From Haliea sp040221975 (GTDB lineage Bacteria; Pseudomonadota; Gammaproteobacteria; Pseudomonadales; Halieaceae), in NCBI GenBank assembly GCA_040221975.1, contig JAVJWR010000007.1, forward strand, positions 65,089-129,088: 64,000 nucleotides of DNA, written 5' to 3'. The notes beneath the pieces are model-generated. The model saw only the letters and a program-made list of their open reading frames with translations. It did not search any database and was not told the DNA's origin. A program made the translations under genes and the position numbers. Positions 25,719-33,510 of this stretch are shown here, in pieces. The stretch's first letter is position 1. Each line of letters opens with the position of its first letter.

Positions 25719-27788
25719 ATGACAGCGCCCGGAAACCGCAGCGAAACCATCACCCCCAGCGCCTTCCAGCCCCTGGACAGCGCTGCCGCGCCGCCTCCCC
25801 GAACCGGACCCAACTGGCGCCGCTGGCTGGTTCCCGGCGCAGTGCTGGTGTTTGCCCTGGCCATGCTGTTCCTGTTCACCGCCCGCTCGGTAGAAATCAG
25901 CGTCGACTCCACGGCCCCCGCTGACGTCAGCCTGGGCGGACTGCACCTGCCCTTTGGCGGCCGCTACCTGCTGCGCCCGGGCGAGTACAGCCTGGACATC
26001 AGCGCGCCCGGCTATGAACCCCTGACCACAAGCGTCACCGTCACCAAAGCGGACAGCCAGCGCTTCGAATTCAGCCTGCAACCGCTGCCGGGACTGGTTG
26101 ACATACGTTCGCAGCCACCCGGCGCAGCGGTCAGTCTCAATGGCGAGCCGCTCGGGGATACGCCGCTGGAGTCGCTGGAGCTCGCCCCGGGTGAATACCA
26201 GCTCGCGCTGAGTCACCCCCGCTACCTGCCGGTGACCACTACACTCTCGGTCACCGGCAGGGGCAAGTCGGAAACGATAGAGCAGGTGCTGGCGCCCGCC
26301 TGGGCCGCTGTCGACATCAGCAGCGAGCCCGCCGGCGCCGAGATCCTGGTCGATGGCGAACCCGTCGGCCTCACCCCGGCAACCCTGGAGCTGCTTCAGG
26401 GCGAGCGCCAGTTGCTGCTGCGCCTGCCCGGCTTCGCCAGTTGGCAGCGGACGCTGGCTGTGACTGCCGGTGAGGACACTGAGCTGGACACCGTCCAGCT
26501 GCTGCCCGCCGCGGGTATACTGGAGCTCAGCAGCACCCCCAGCGGCGCCAATGTCACCCTCGACGGCGAATTCCAGGGGCAGACGCCTCTCAGCCTGAAT
26601 CTGGAACCCGACCGCGCCCAACGCCTGATGCTGACCCGTCCCGGCTACCGGCGCCACAGCGAAACCGTGCAGCTGGCGGCGGGGGTCAGCGAGCACAAAG
26701 CGATCACCCTTGCGGCTCAGCTCGGCGCCATCGACCTGCAGGTCAGCCCGCCGGAAGCGGAAGTCCGGGTCAACGGCCGCCTGCTGGGACGCGGCAGCCA
26801 GTCCCTGTCCCTGCCGGCGGTGGAACACAGAGTGGAGGTCAGCCTCGCGGGCTATCGCAGCAGCAGCCAGCGCCTGACCCCGCGGCCGGGCCTGGAACAG
26901 CGCATCGACATCGCCCTGCAGACTGAGCAGGAAGCCAAACTGAGCAAACTGCAGCCCGAAGTCACCACCGCCCTGGGCCAGACCCTGAGCCTGTTCATCC
27001 CCGGGGAATCCGGCCCCGCCGAGTTCACCATGGGTGCCTCCCGGCGCGAGCCCGGCCGGCGCGCCAATGAAGTGCTGCGGCCGGTGAACCTGCGGCGCAT
27101 GTTCTACCTGCAGACCACCGAGGTCACCAATGCCCAGTTCCGCCAGTTCCTGGCCAGCCACAACTCTGGCCAGGTACAGGGCAACAGCCTCAACCGCGAG
27201 CACCAGCCAGTAGCCCAGGTCAGCTGGCAGCAGGCCGCCCAATTCTGCAACTGGCTCAGCCGGCGCGAGGGACTGGAGCCCTTCTATACCCAGGCCCAGG
27301 GCATTGTCACCGGGTTCAACGCAGCGTCCACCGGCTACCGCTTGCCCACCGAGGCGGAGTGGTCCTGGGCAGCGCGGGTCGATGGCGAGCGCTTGCTGAC
27401 CTACCCCTGGGGAGACACGTTCCCACCCACCGCGGTAGTGGAGAACTACGCCGACAGCAGTTCCGCCTACGTCACCGGGCGCACCATCAGCGGCTACAAC
27501 GACGGCCAGGTGGTAAGCGCCACAGTCGGCAGCTTCCCGGCCAATCATCACGGCCTGTTCGACCTCGGCGGCAATGTCGCCGAGTGGGTGCACGACGTCT
27601 ACCAGATAGCCCCCGCCAACGCCGCCGCGGAGACCGATCCCACCGGTCCCCAGGGCGGCGACAACTACGTCATCCGCGGCGCCAGCTGGGCCCTGGGCCG
27701 GCTGTCGGAACTGCGCCTGTCCTATCGCGATTATGGGCAAGCCGGACGCGATGACGTAGGATTCCGGATTGCACGCTATGCGGAGTAA
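25719..27788 (+). CDS. Membrane-anchored PEGA-repeat protein with SUMF1-like domain (envelope operon gene 5)
   Basis: 689 residues. One membrane helix at about 36-54, then five PEGA-type beta repeats of about 70 residues (57-410), each with a dGxxxGxTPl core and a closing PGxYxLxLxxPGY-like strand pair. The C-terminal 260 residues are a SUMF1/formylglycine-generating-enzyme-like fold: EFTMGASR, TTEVTNAQFRQFL, YRLPTEAEWSWAAR, GLFDLGGNVAEWVHDVY, IRGASW and GFRIARYA. The Cys residues that bind copper in true formylglycine-generating enzymes are absent from the RGASW...GFR stretch, so it is more likely a structural or ligand-binding domain than an active enzyme. Predicted to be periplasmic. Confidence 0.85.
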   Translation: MTAPGNRSETITPSAFQPLDSAAAPPPRTGPNWRRWLVPGAVLVFALAMLFLFTARSVEISVDSTAPADVSLGGLHLPFGGRYLLRPGEYSLDISAPGYEPLTTSVTVTKADSQRFEFSLQPLPGLVDIRSQPPGAAVSLNGEPLGDTPLESLELAPGEYQLALSHPRYLPVTTTLSVTGRGKSETIEQVLAPAWAAVDISSEPAGAEILVDGEPVGLTPATLELLQGERQLLLRLPGFASWQRTLAVTAGEDTELDTVQLLPAAGILELSSTPSGANVTLDGEFQGQTPLSLNLEPDRAQRLMLTRPGYRRHSETVQLAAGVSEHKAITLAAQLGAIDLQVSPPEAEVRVNGRLLGRGSQSLSLPAVEHRVEVSLAGYRSSSQRLTPRPGLEQRIDIALQTEQEAKLSKLQPEVTTALGQTLSLFIPGESGPAEFTMGASRREPGRRANEVLRPVNLRRMFYLQTTEVTNAQFRQFLASHNSGQVQGNSLNREHQPVAQVSWQQAAQFCNWLSRREGLEPFYTQAQGIVTGFNAASTGYRLPTEAEWSWAARVDGERLLTYPWGDTFPPTAVVENYADSSSAYVTGRTISGYNDGQVVSATVGSFPANHHGLFDLGGNVAEWVHDVYQIAPANAAAETDPTGPQGGDNYVIRGASWALGRLSELRLSYRDYGQAGRDDVGFRIARYAE

Positions 27789-27794
27789 GTGCCC

Positions 27795-28004
27795 ATGCTG
27801 AGTCCACGCCGCCGCTTGCCGCTCGCCCTGCTCGCGGCCCTGTTGCTGGCGCTGCCCCTGGCCGCCCAGGATGCCGATCCCGAAGAGCCCGAACCCGAGC
27901 CCGAAACCACGGCGCCCGCACGACCTGCCGGCTCACCTTTTGAGTACGAGGCCTCGGAGCAGATCTCCGAGGATCTCTCGGTCTCGTTTCCCGTGGATAT
28001 CTAG
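27795..28004 (+). CDS. Small exported acidic protein (envelope operon gene 6)
   Basis: 69 residues from ATG 27795, with GGAG nine bases upstream; the GTG six bases earlier is too close to it. A signal peptide (RRRLPLALLAALLLALPLAAQ) is followed by an acidic repeat (DPEEPEPEPE) and a C-terminal segment ending LSVSFPVDI. Presumably periplasmic. It sits six bases after gene 5 and six before the channel gene. No family recognised. Confidence 0.65.
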   Translation: MLSPRRRLPLALLAALLLALPLAAQDADPEEPEPEPETTAPARPAGSPFEYEASEQISEDLSVSFPVDI

Positions 28005-28010
28005 GAACCA

Positions 28011-28811
28011 ATGATGAAAACAAAACTGTCCCCGGAATTCACCTACCAGCTGTTTGCCCTGCTGATCGCGATTATCGTGGTGCACGCACTGTACGTCGGC
28101 GTGATCCGGCCCAGCGCCGATACCCAGCTGCAGGAGCAGATGACGCGGCAGGCGGCGGGGGAGGACTTCGTGCCCAAGCGCACCATCGCCGTGGTGATTC
28201 GCGACTTTGAGCAGGAGGCCTGCTTCATTCTGCTGCTCTGGGCGCTGGCGATCATGGCCTACAAGGGCCGCGGCGCCCTGCGCGAGCAGGCGCTGCTGGA
28301 ACGCTCGCTGCTGGATATTCCCGAGGGCACCACCCTGCTGCCGGAGGATGCGCGCGAGTACAGCCGCTCGCTGGAGGCACTGCCGGCACAGGAGCAGGAG
28401 TACCTGCTGCCGCGCACCCTGCTCACCGCACTGCAGCGCTTTGCCACCACCGGCAGCATTCAGGCGGTATCCGACACCATCAGGGAGCAGTGTGAAGTGG
28501 AGTCGGACCGGCTGGATTCAGAGCTGTCGATGGTGCGCTATATCGCCTGGGCGATTCCCTCCATCGGCTTCATCGGCACCGTACGCGGTATCGGCGACGC
28601 CCTGTCCCAGGCCTACAAGGCGGTGGAAGGTGACATTTCGGGAGTCACCGTCAGCCTGGGCGTGGCCTTCAACAGCACCTTTGTGGCGCTGGTACTGAGC
28701 ATCATCATCATGTTCTGCCTGCACCAGCTGCAGCAGTCCCAGGAGAAGCTGGTGCTGGACTGCCAGCGCTACGCCGACAAGCGCCTGCTGCGGCACCTGG
28801 TGGCGCACTGA
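28011..28811 (+). CDS. MotA/TolQ/ExbB-family proton channel subunit (envelope operon gene 7)
   Basis: 266 residues. Four membrane helices at about 13-32, 68-84, 176-198 and 211-238. The last two carry the family motif: PSIGFIGTVRGIG (183-195) matches the P-x-G-L-L-G-T-V-x-G signature of ExbB/TolQ, and the fourth helix has a polar NST site (Thr223) in the place of the conserved proton-path Thr of ExbB and TolQ. A cytoplasmic segment of about 90 residues lies between helices 2 and 3. With the two Asp17-bearing vWA proteins encoded three and four genes later, it would form a proton-driven stator. Only the ExbB-type subunit is present, not a complete Ton or Tol set. Confidence 0.87.
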   Translation: MMKTKLSPEFTYQLFALLIAIIVVHALYVGVIRPSADTQLQEQMTRQAAGEDFVPKRTIAVVIRDFEQEACFILLLWALAIMAYKGRGALREQALLERSLLDIPEGTTLLPEDAREYSRSLEALPAQEQEYLLPRTLLTALQRFATTGSIQAVSDTIREQCEVESDRLDSELSMVRYIAWAIPSIGFIGTVRGIGDALSQAYKAVEGDISGVTVSLGVAFNSTFVALVLSIIIMFCLHQLQQSQEKLVLDCQRYADKRLLRHLVAH

Positions 28812-28812
28812 C

Positions 28813-30093
28813 ATGGCCGTGGCCTGCCTCGACATCAACGACAGCAACCTGCAGCTGTGGCACGGGGACAAGCGTCTGCAAAGCCCGGGCTATGCCCTGC
28901 TGGAAGGCGGCCGCTACCGGTTTGGCAGCGATGCCCGGGCCGCCGCCCGGCTGCGCCCGCGGGAAGTCTCCACCCGCTACTGGTGGCAGCTGAGTACCGA
29001 CCCCCTGCAACCGGCCCTCGGCCCCGCCCGCCACAGCGCCGACCTGGTCCATGCCCACCTTCTGGACCTGCACAGCGCAGCCGGCAGCCCCGGCGAACTG
29101 TTGCTGGCGGCCCCCGGCAGCATGCACAAGGAGCAGCTGGCCCTGTTGCTGGGAATCATCCAGCAGTGCCCCTTCGATGCGGTGGGACTGGTCAATCGCA
29201 GTGTTGCCCTGGCCAGCCTCCACGCCGCCGACGGCCCCCTGTTCCATCTGGAAATCCAGCTCCACCAGGCTCTGCTCAGCGAACTGCGGGCAGAGAACGG
29301 CACGGTAACCTTCCAGCGGGCGACAGCCCTGCCCGCCAGCGGGCTGCTGCAATTGCAGGAGCGGGTGGTGGAAGCCGCGGCCACGGCCTTCATCCGCCAG
29401 ACACGCTTTGACCCCCGGCGCCGGGCGGAAACCGAGCAACAACTCTACGACGCCTTGCCAACAGTGCTGCAGCAGTTGCAGCAGAGCAATGAAGCCAGCC
29501 TGACGGTGAACGGCTATCACGCCCGTATCGCCCGCGGCGACCTGGAGGCCGCCAGTACCACCCTCGCCAGCAGCGTCAGCAGCGCGCTGGGCGAGTCCGG
29601 CGTCACCCTGCTGCTGGACCCGCTCACGGCGCTGCTGCCCGGTCTGCGGGAACGCCTGTCCGGGACACTGCTGCACGCAGCCGACCTGCCGCGGGCACTG
29701 GCGGCCCACGAGGCCCTGCTGGTGCAGCGCTCCGAGGCGCTGGTTTTCGTCAACAGCCTGCCCCAGTTGGGAGGGCAACGGACCAGCGACGCAGAGTCCG
29801 CCGCGCCGACACCCGCAGCGGCCGCTGCACAACCGGTACCTCCGCAACCAACCCATCTGCTGCAGGGCAGTCGCGCCCGCCCCCTGCTCGCTGATGGCGC
29901 CTCCCTGGGCGACGGCTGGTCGCTGCTGCAGGGGGAGAACGGACACTGGCGGCTGCATGCCGCCCGCGGGGCCGGTGTCCTGGAGCGCAACGGTCAGCCC
30001 GCCAGGGACAGCGAAGTCGTCGCCAGCGGTGACCGTCTGCGCCTGCCGGATGGCACGGACGCCCTGCTGATCACCGTCAGCACCCAGGCGTAA
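28813..30093 (+). CDS. Possible actin/Hsp70-like protein with FHA-like C-terminus (envelope operon gene 8)
   Basis: 426 residues, no signal or membrane helix, so cytoplasmic. The N-terminus (CLDINDSNLQLW, then a YRFGSDARAAAR segment) resembles the phosphate-1 region of actin/Hsp70-like ATPases, where a D-x-N/G turn contacts nucleotide. A second region around 260-320 (GVTLLLDPLTALLPGL, LVFVNSLPQLGG) could be the later nucleotide-contacting part. After a Pro/Ala linker (about 325-347), residues 348-426 look like a small beta domain of FHA type: GASLGDGW, LERNGQP, VVASGDRLRLPDG and LLITV. Both domain calls are by pattern only. It could couple a cytoplasmic signal to the channel encoded one base upstream. 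Confidence 0.6.
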   Translation: MAVACLDINDSNLQLWHGDKRLQSPGYALLEGGRYRFGSDARAAARLRPREVSTRYWWQLSTDPLQPALGPARHSADLVHAHLLDLHSAAGSPGELLLAAPGSMHKEQLALLLGIIQQCPFDAVGLVNRSVALASLHAADGPLFHLEIQLHQALLSELRAENGTVTFQRATALPASGLLQLQERVVEAAATAFIRQTRFDPRRRAETEQQLYDALPTVLQQLQQSNEASLTVNGYHARIARGDLEAASTTLASSVSSALGESGVTLLLDPLTALLPGLRERLSGTLLHAADLPRALAAHEALLVQRSEALVFVNSLPQLGGQRTSDAESAAPTPAAAAAQPVPPQPTHLLQGSRARPLLADGASLGDGWSLLQGENGHWRLHAARGAGVLERNGQPARDSEVVASGDRLRLPDGTDALLITVSTQA

Positions 30094-30099
30094 ACCACC

Positions 30100-31188
30100 A
30101 TGGCCAGGCGCAAGCGCGGCTTTACCACTTTCAACCTGAGCTTCCTGGACATCATGTCCTGCGGTTTCGGGGCCGTGGTGCTGGTGTTCCTGATCATTGA
30201 CCACTCCATTGAAGTCCAGTCCCGTGAGCTGAACCGGGACCTGCTTTCCGAGGTCAACCTGCTGGAGGAGGATATCAGCGACGGCGAGGCCGGGCTGGTG
30301 CGGCTGCGCAATGCCCTCGACGAGGTCGATCTGCAAATCGTCGAGGCCCGGGGCCGGGCCACACGGGTCACGGAGCAGATCAGCGAGTACGAGGCGTTGA
30401 TCGCATCACTGCGGCAGGACAGCAGCGACAGCACTGACCTGGAACGGCTGAAGGCCGACATCCGGGCCCTTGAGGAGGAAGTAAAACGGCTGCGGGAATC
30501 CGCCGAGGAAACCACCGGTCGCAGCGCGCGCGAGTTCACTGGCGACGGCAACCGCCAGTACCTGACCGGGTTGAATCTGGGCGGACGCCATATCGTCATT
30601 CTCTTCGACACCTCCGCCAGCATGCTGGCGGACCGCGTGGTCAATATCATCCGCCTGCGCAACATGGGGCCCGATCTGCAGCGCCGGGCCGAAAAATGGA
30701 GCCGGGCACTGAATACGGTGGACTGGCTGACGGCGCAGTTGCCGGTCGGGGCCAATTACCAGGTCATCACCTTCAACACCGAAGCCCGGCCGGCGCTGGC
30801 GGGCACCGCGGGCCAGTGGCTGGAGGTCGCCAATCAACCGCAGTTGCAATCCGTCAGCAAGGCTCTGCGTGAACTGCTGCCCCAGGGCGGCACCAGCCTC
30901 GAAAACGCCTTCCTGGCCCTGAACCAGTTGAGCCCGGCACCGGACAACGTCTTCCTGATAACCGACGGTTTACCCACCCAGGGCACCAGCCCGCCCCGCG
31001 GCAACACGGTGAGCGGCAAGCAGCGCCTGGACCTGTACCAGCAGGCGATCCGGCGCTTGCCGCGCAACCTGCCGGTGAATGTCATACTGGCGCCGATGGA
31101 AGGCGACCCCATGGCCGCCTCCGCCTTCTGGCAACTGGCCCAGGCCACCCGGGGCAGCTTCATGACGCCCTCGCGTGACTGGCCCTAG
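30100..31188 (+). CDS. One-TM stator-like protein with periplasmic vWA domain, copy A (envelope operon gene 9)
   Basis: 362 residues. A short basic cytoplasmic tail (ARRKRG), one membrane helix (about 13-33, LSFLDIMSCGFGAVVLVFLI) with Asp17 at its start, a coiled coil (about 40-140) and a von Willebrand A domain (about 163-360) with MIDAS residues DTSAS (170-174), Thr265 in GGTSLENA and Asp289 in ITDG. The position of Asp17 matches the proton-carrying Asp of ExbD (FIDVML) and MotB (YADFMT). The vWA domain would replace the peptidoglycan- or receptor-binding domain of those proteins. Paralogue of the next gene. Confidence 0.82.
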   Translation: MARRKRGFTTFNLSFLDIMSCGFGAVVLVFLIIDHSIEVQSRELNRDLLSEVNLLEEDISDGEAGLVRLRNALDEVDLQIVEARGRATRVTEQISEYEALIASLRQDSSDSTDLERLKADIRALEEEVKRLRESAEETTGRSAREFTGDGNRQYLTGLNLGGRHIVILFDTSASMLADRVVNIIRLRNMGPDLQRRAEKWSRALNTVDWLTAQLPVGANYQVITFNTEARPALAGTAGQWLEVANQPQLQSVSKALRELLPQGGTSLENAFLALNQLSPAPDNVFLITDGLPTQGTSPPRGNTVSGKQRLDLYQQAIRRLPRNLPVNVILAPMEGDPMAASAFWQLAQATRGSFMTPSRDWP

Positions 31189-31197
31189 GAGCTGCTG

Positions 31198-32196
31198 ATG
31201 CGCACGCGCCGCCGCGGAATTGAAGAGTTTTCCCTGTCCTTCCTGGACGTGATCTGCTGTGGCTTCGGCGCGATCATCCTGCTGCTGATGATCACCAAGA
31301 CCGTGCAACCGCAGATCATCGAGGCCTCGACCGTCAACCTGCAGGGCAAGGTAGCGGACCTGCAGGCCCAGGTGTTCGAGATTCGCGGCGAAGCCCGCAT
31401 TCTCAATCGCGACCTCAACGCACGCCGGGAGCAGCTCTCCGAGCACACCGAGCGCATCGCCATCCTGCAGGCGCAGTTGGCCGCCACCCGCTCCCGCCAC
31501 GACAGTCTACAGGTCAGCAGCAACACCAACGACATTGTCTCCGAACAGCTGGCGCTGGCACGGCAGTCGCTCACCGAGGAACAGAAACGCCTGCAGGCGC
31601 GGCAGCAACAGGTCAACAACAACTATATCGGTGGCATTCCGGTCGACAGCGAGTACATTATCTTTGTGATCGACACGTCCGGCTCCATGTTCTATTACGC
31701 CTGGGAGCGCGTTCTGCGGGAACTTGAGTCGGTCCTGAGCATCTACCCTGAGGTAAAGGGTATTCAGGTGATGAACGACATGGGCGATTACATGTTCAGC
31801 CGCTATCGGGGCCAGTGGATTCCGGACACCCCGGCACGCCGCAGTGCCATCATCCAGAATCTGCGCAACTGGAACGTGTTCAGCAATTCCAGCCCGGTGG
31901 AGGGTATTACCCAGGCGATCCGGACCTTCTACGACGGCCAGAAGCGAATCAGTATCTACGTCTTCGGCGACGACTTCACCGGCGGCTCCATCAGCCAGGT
32001 ACTGGGCGTTGTCGACCGCCTGAACCGGGACAGCGGCGACCAGCGCCTGATACGGATCCACGCGGTCGGCTTTCCCGTACTTTATTCGCAGGCTCCCGCC
32101 CAACAGAATACCGCGCACCGCTTCGCGGCCCTGATGAGAGAAATGACCTATCGCAATGGAGGCACCTTTGTCGGGCTCAATGACTACCGGCCCTGA
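31198..32196 (+). CDS. One-TM stator-like protein with periplasmic vWA domain, copy B (envelope operon gene 10)
   Basis: 332 residues; AGGAGC precedes ATG 31198. Same plan as gene 9: basic tail (RTRRRG), membrane helix with the shared block LSFLD-[IV]-x-x-CGFGA (Asp17 again), a coiled coil (about 50-140), then a vWA domain (about 152-330) with DTSGS (159-163) and an acidic site around GDDF (257-260). The Thr of the MIDAS loop is replaced by Ser/Pro (SSPVEG, about 231-236), so metal binding may differ from copy A. ExbD works as a homodimer; two diverged copies suggest a heterodimer in the channel. Overlaps the next gene by 17 bases. Confidence 0.82.
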   Translation: MRTRRRGIEEFSLSFLDVICCGFGAIILLLMITKTVQPQIIEASTVNLQGKVADLQAQVFEIRGEARILNRDLNARREQLSEHTERIAILQAQLAATRSRHDSLQVSSNTNDIVSEQLALARQSLTEEQKRLQARQQQVNNNYIGGIPVDSEYIIFVIDTSGSMFYYAWERVLRELESVLSIYPEVKGIQVMNDMGDYMFSRYRGQWIPDTPARRSAIIQNLRNWNVFSNSSPVEGITQAIRTFYDGQKRISIYVFGDDFTGGSISQVLGVVDRLNRDSGDQRLIRIHAVGFPVLYSQAPAQQNTAHRFAALMREMTYRNGGTFVGLNDYRP

Positions 32197-32836
32197 GCGC
32201 TGGCTGGCCCCCATCCTGCTGGCCCTGGCGCTGGCCGCCTGCGGCACCAAGCAGGTCATGGTGCAGAGCGAGTTCCCGTCACCGGTAATGAACAAATTGC
32301 CGCTGACCATCGGCGTCTGGTACGACGACGAGTTCGCCAATCACGAGTTCTTCGACGAGGCCAGCGGTCGCGCCGAATCCAGCTGGCTGGTCAATACCGG
32401 CCAGGCCCAGGTGGAGCTGTGGGACACTCTGCTCAAGGGCATGTTCCGCAAGGTAGTCTACATGAATGGCAAGCCGGGGCCAGGGCAGATGAATCCGGTG
32501 GTGGATGCGGTGCTGCTGCCTGAGGTGGACGAGCTGCAGTACGCCATCCCCGCCCATACCAATGTCAAGGTCTACGAGATCTGGATGCGCTACCGGCTGC
32601 AACTGGTCACTACCGGCGGCGAGCCCATCGCCGACTGGACCATGCCCGCCTATGGCAAGACCCCGACCGCATTCATGCAGAGCGATGAAGGCGCGGTACG
32701 ACTGGCCGCCATTGTCGCCCTGCGGGATGCCGGCGCCCACTTCGCCAGCAGCTTTACCCGTGTGCCGGCTGTGGCGCAGTGGCTGGACAGCCTGCCCCGC
32801 GCCGGGGAACCCGCCAGACAGGGGGCGCAGCCATGA
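32180..32836 (+). CDS. Lipoprotein of unknown family (envelope operon gene 11)
   Basis: 218 residues from ATG 32180, giving a signal MTTGPERWLAPILLALALAAC with the lipobox Cys at 21. A start at 32156 would add eight residues. The mature part has IGVWYDDEFANHEFF, a helix around TGQAQVELWDTLLKGMF, PVVDAVLLPEVDELQYAI and YRLQLVTTGGEPIADW, a strand-helix alternation seen in several envelope lipoproteins (LptE/CsgG-like). No family name is secure. Overlaps the ends of genes 10 and 12. Confidence 0.7.
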   Translation: MTTGPERWLAPILLALALAACGTKQVMVQSEFPSPVMNKLPLTIGVWYDDEFANHEFFDEASGRAESSWLVNTGQAQVELWDTLLKGMFRKVVYMNGKPGPGQMNPVVDAVLLPEVDELQYAIPAHTNVKVYEIWMRYRLQLVTTGGEPIADWTMPAYGKTPTAFMQSDEGAVRLAAIVALRDAGAHFASSFTRVPAVAQWLDSLPRAGEPARQGAQP

Positions 32837-33510
32837 ATCTGCGAGGTCTCGCCATCGGCGCCTGCCTGCTGCCCTGGCTGGCGGGCTGCGTCAACTCCAC
32901 AGTGGACCAGATGGTGTTCAACACACCCGGCGCCGAGGGCATCGGCGATGCCTCGGTAGTGATCCTCGGGCGTCGCCATGCCAGTGACTATGAAACCGAA
33001 CCAGACTTCATCCGCTGCGTCGGCAATCATGTCTCGTCGCGGGACGAGTCCATCAGCGTGATTGGCGAACTGGAGTTCCTCAACGCGCTGTACCCGTGGT
33101 TTGAACCGCGCACCGCACCCCTGCGGCCGGCCGACCTGGAACGGCTGCTGGAGCACGATGACGTGGCACGCACCTTCGCTAACCTGCAAACCCAGTACAT
33201 GATCTGGATCGACGGCAGCACCGTGCGCAATGACTCCGCCGGCTCCATGACCTGCGGAATCGGTCCGGGGGGCGCCGGCTGCTTTGGCTTTGGGACATGG
33301 TCCAACGACGCCAACTATGAAGCCACCATCTGGGATTTCAGCAACCGCGCTGAAGTCGGACGCATCAGCACCACTGCCAGCGGCCAGTCCTACATGCCGG
33401 CAGTAGTGGTACCCATCCCGATCATCGCCCCGGTGCAGGGAACGGCCTGCGACAGCATCGGCGACCAGCTGCTGGAATTCCTCTCCCCGAACTACCCGGA
33501 GACACCATGA
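32833..33510 (+). CDS. Lipoprotein with Gly-rich segment (envelope operon gene 12)
   Basis: 225 residues; lipobox LAGC at Cys19, coupled to the previous gene by ATGA. The mature protein has DASVVILGRRHASDYETE, IRCVGNHVSSRDESISVIGE, a Cys-containing Gly-rich loop (MTCGIGPGGAGCFGFGTW) and a closing part with PAVVVPIPIIAPVQGTACDS. Four Cys in the mature part (33-225) could form disulfides in the periplasm. Family not recognised. The next gene starts four bases before its stop. Confidence 0.7.
   Translation: MNLRGLAIGACLLPWLAGCVNSTVDQMVFNTPGAEGIGDASVVILGRRHASDYETEPDFIRCVGNHVSSRDESISVIGELEFLNALYPWFEPRTAPLRPADLERLLEHDDVARTFANLQTQYMIWIDGSTVRNDSAGSMTCGIGPGGAGCFGFGTWSNDANYEATIWDFSNRAEVGRISTTASGQSYMPAVVVPIPIIAPVQGTACDSIGDQLLEFLSPNYPETP

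Noticed and set aside
25263..27740. An 825-codon minus-strand frame opposite the TPR/PEGA genes
   Set aside because: It is antisense to two genes with clear domain patterns; high GC content creates such frames. Its translation shows no recognisable domain.
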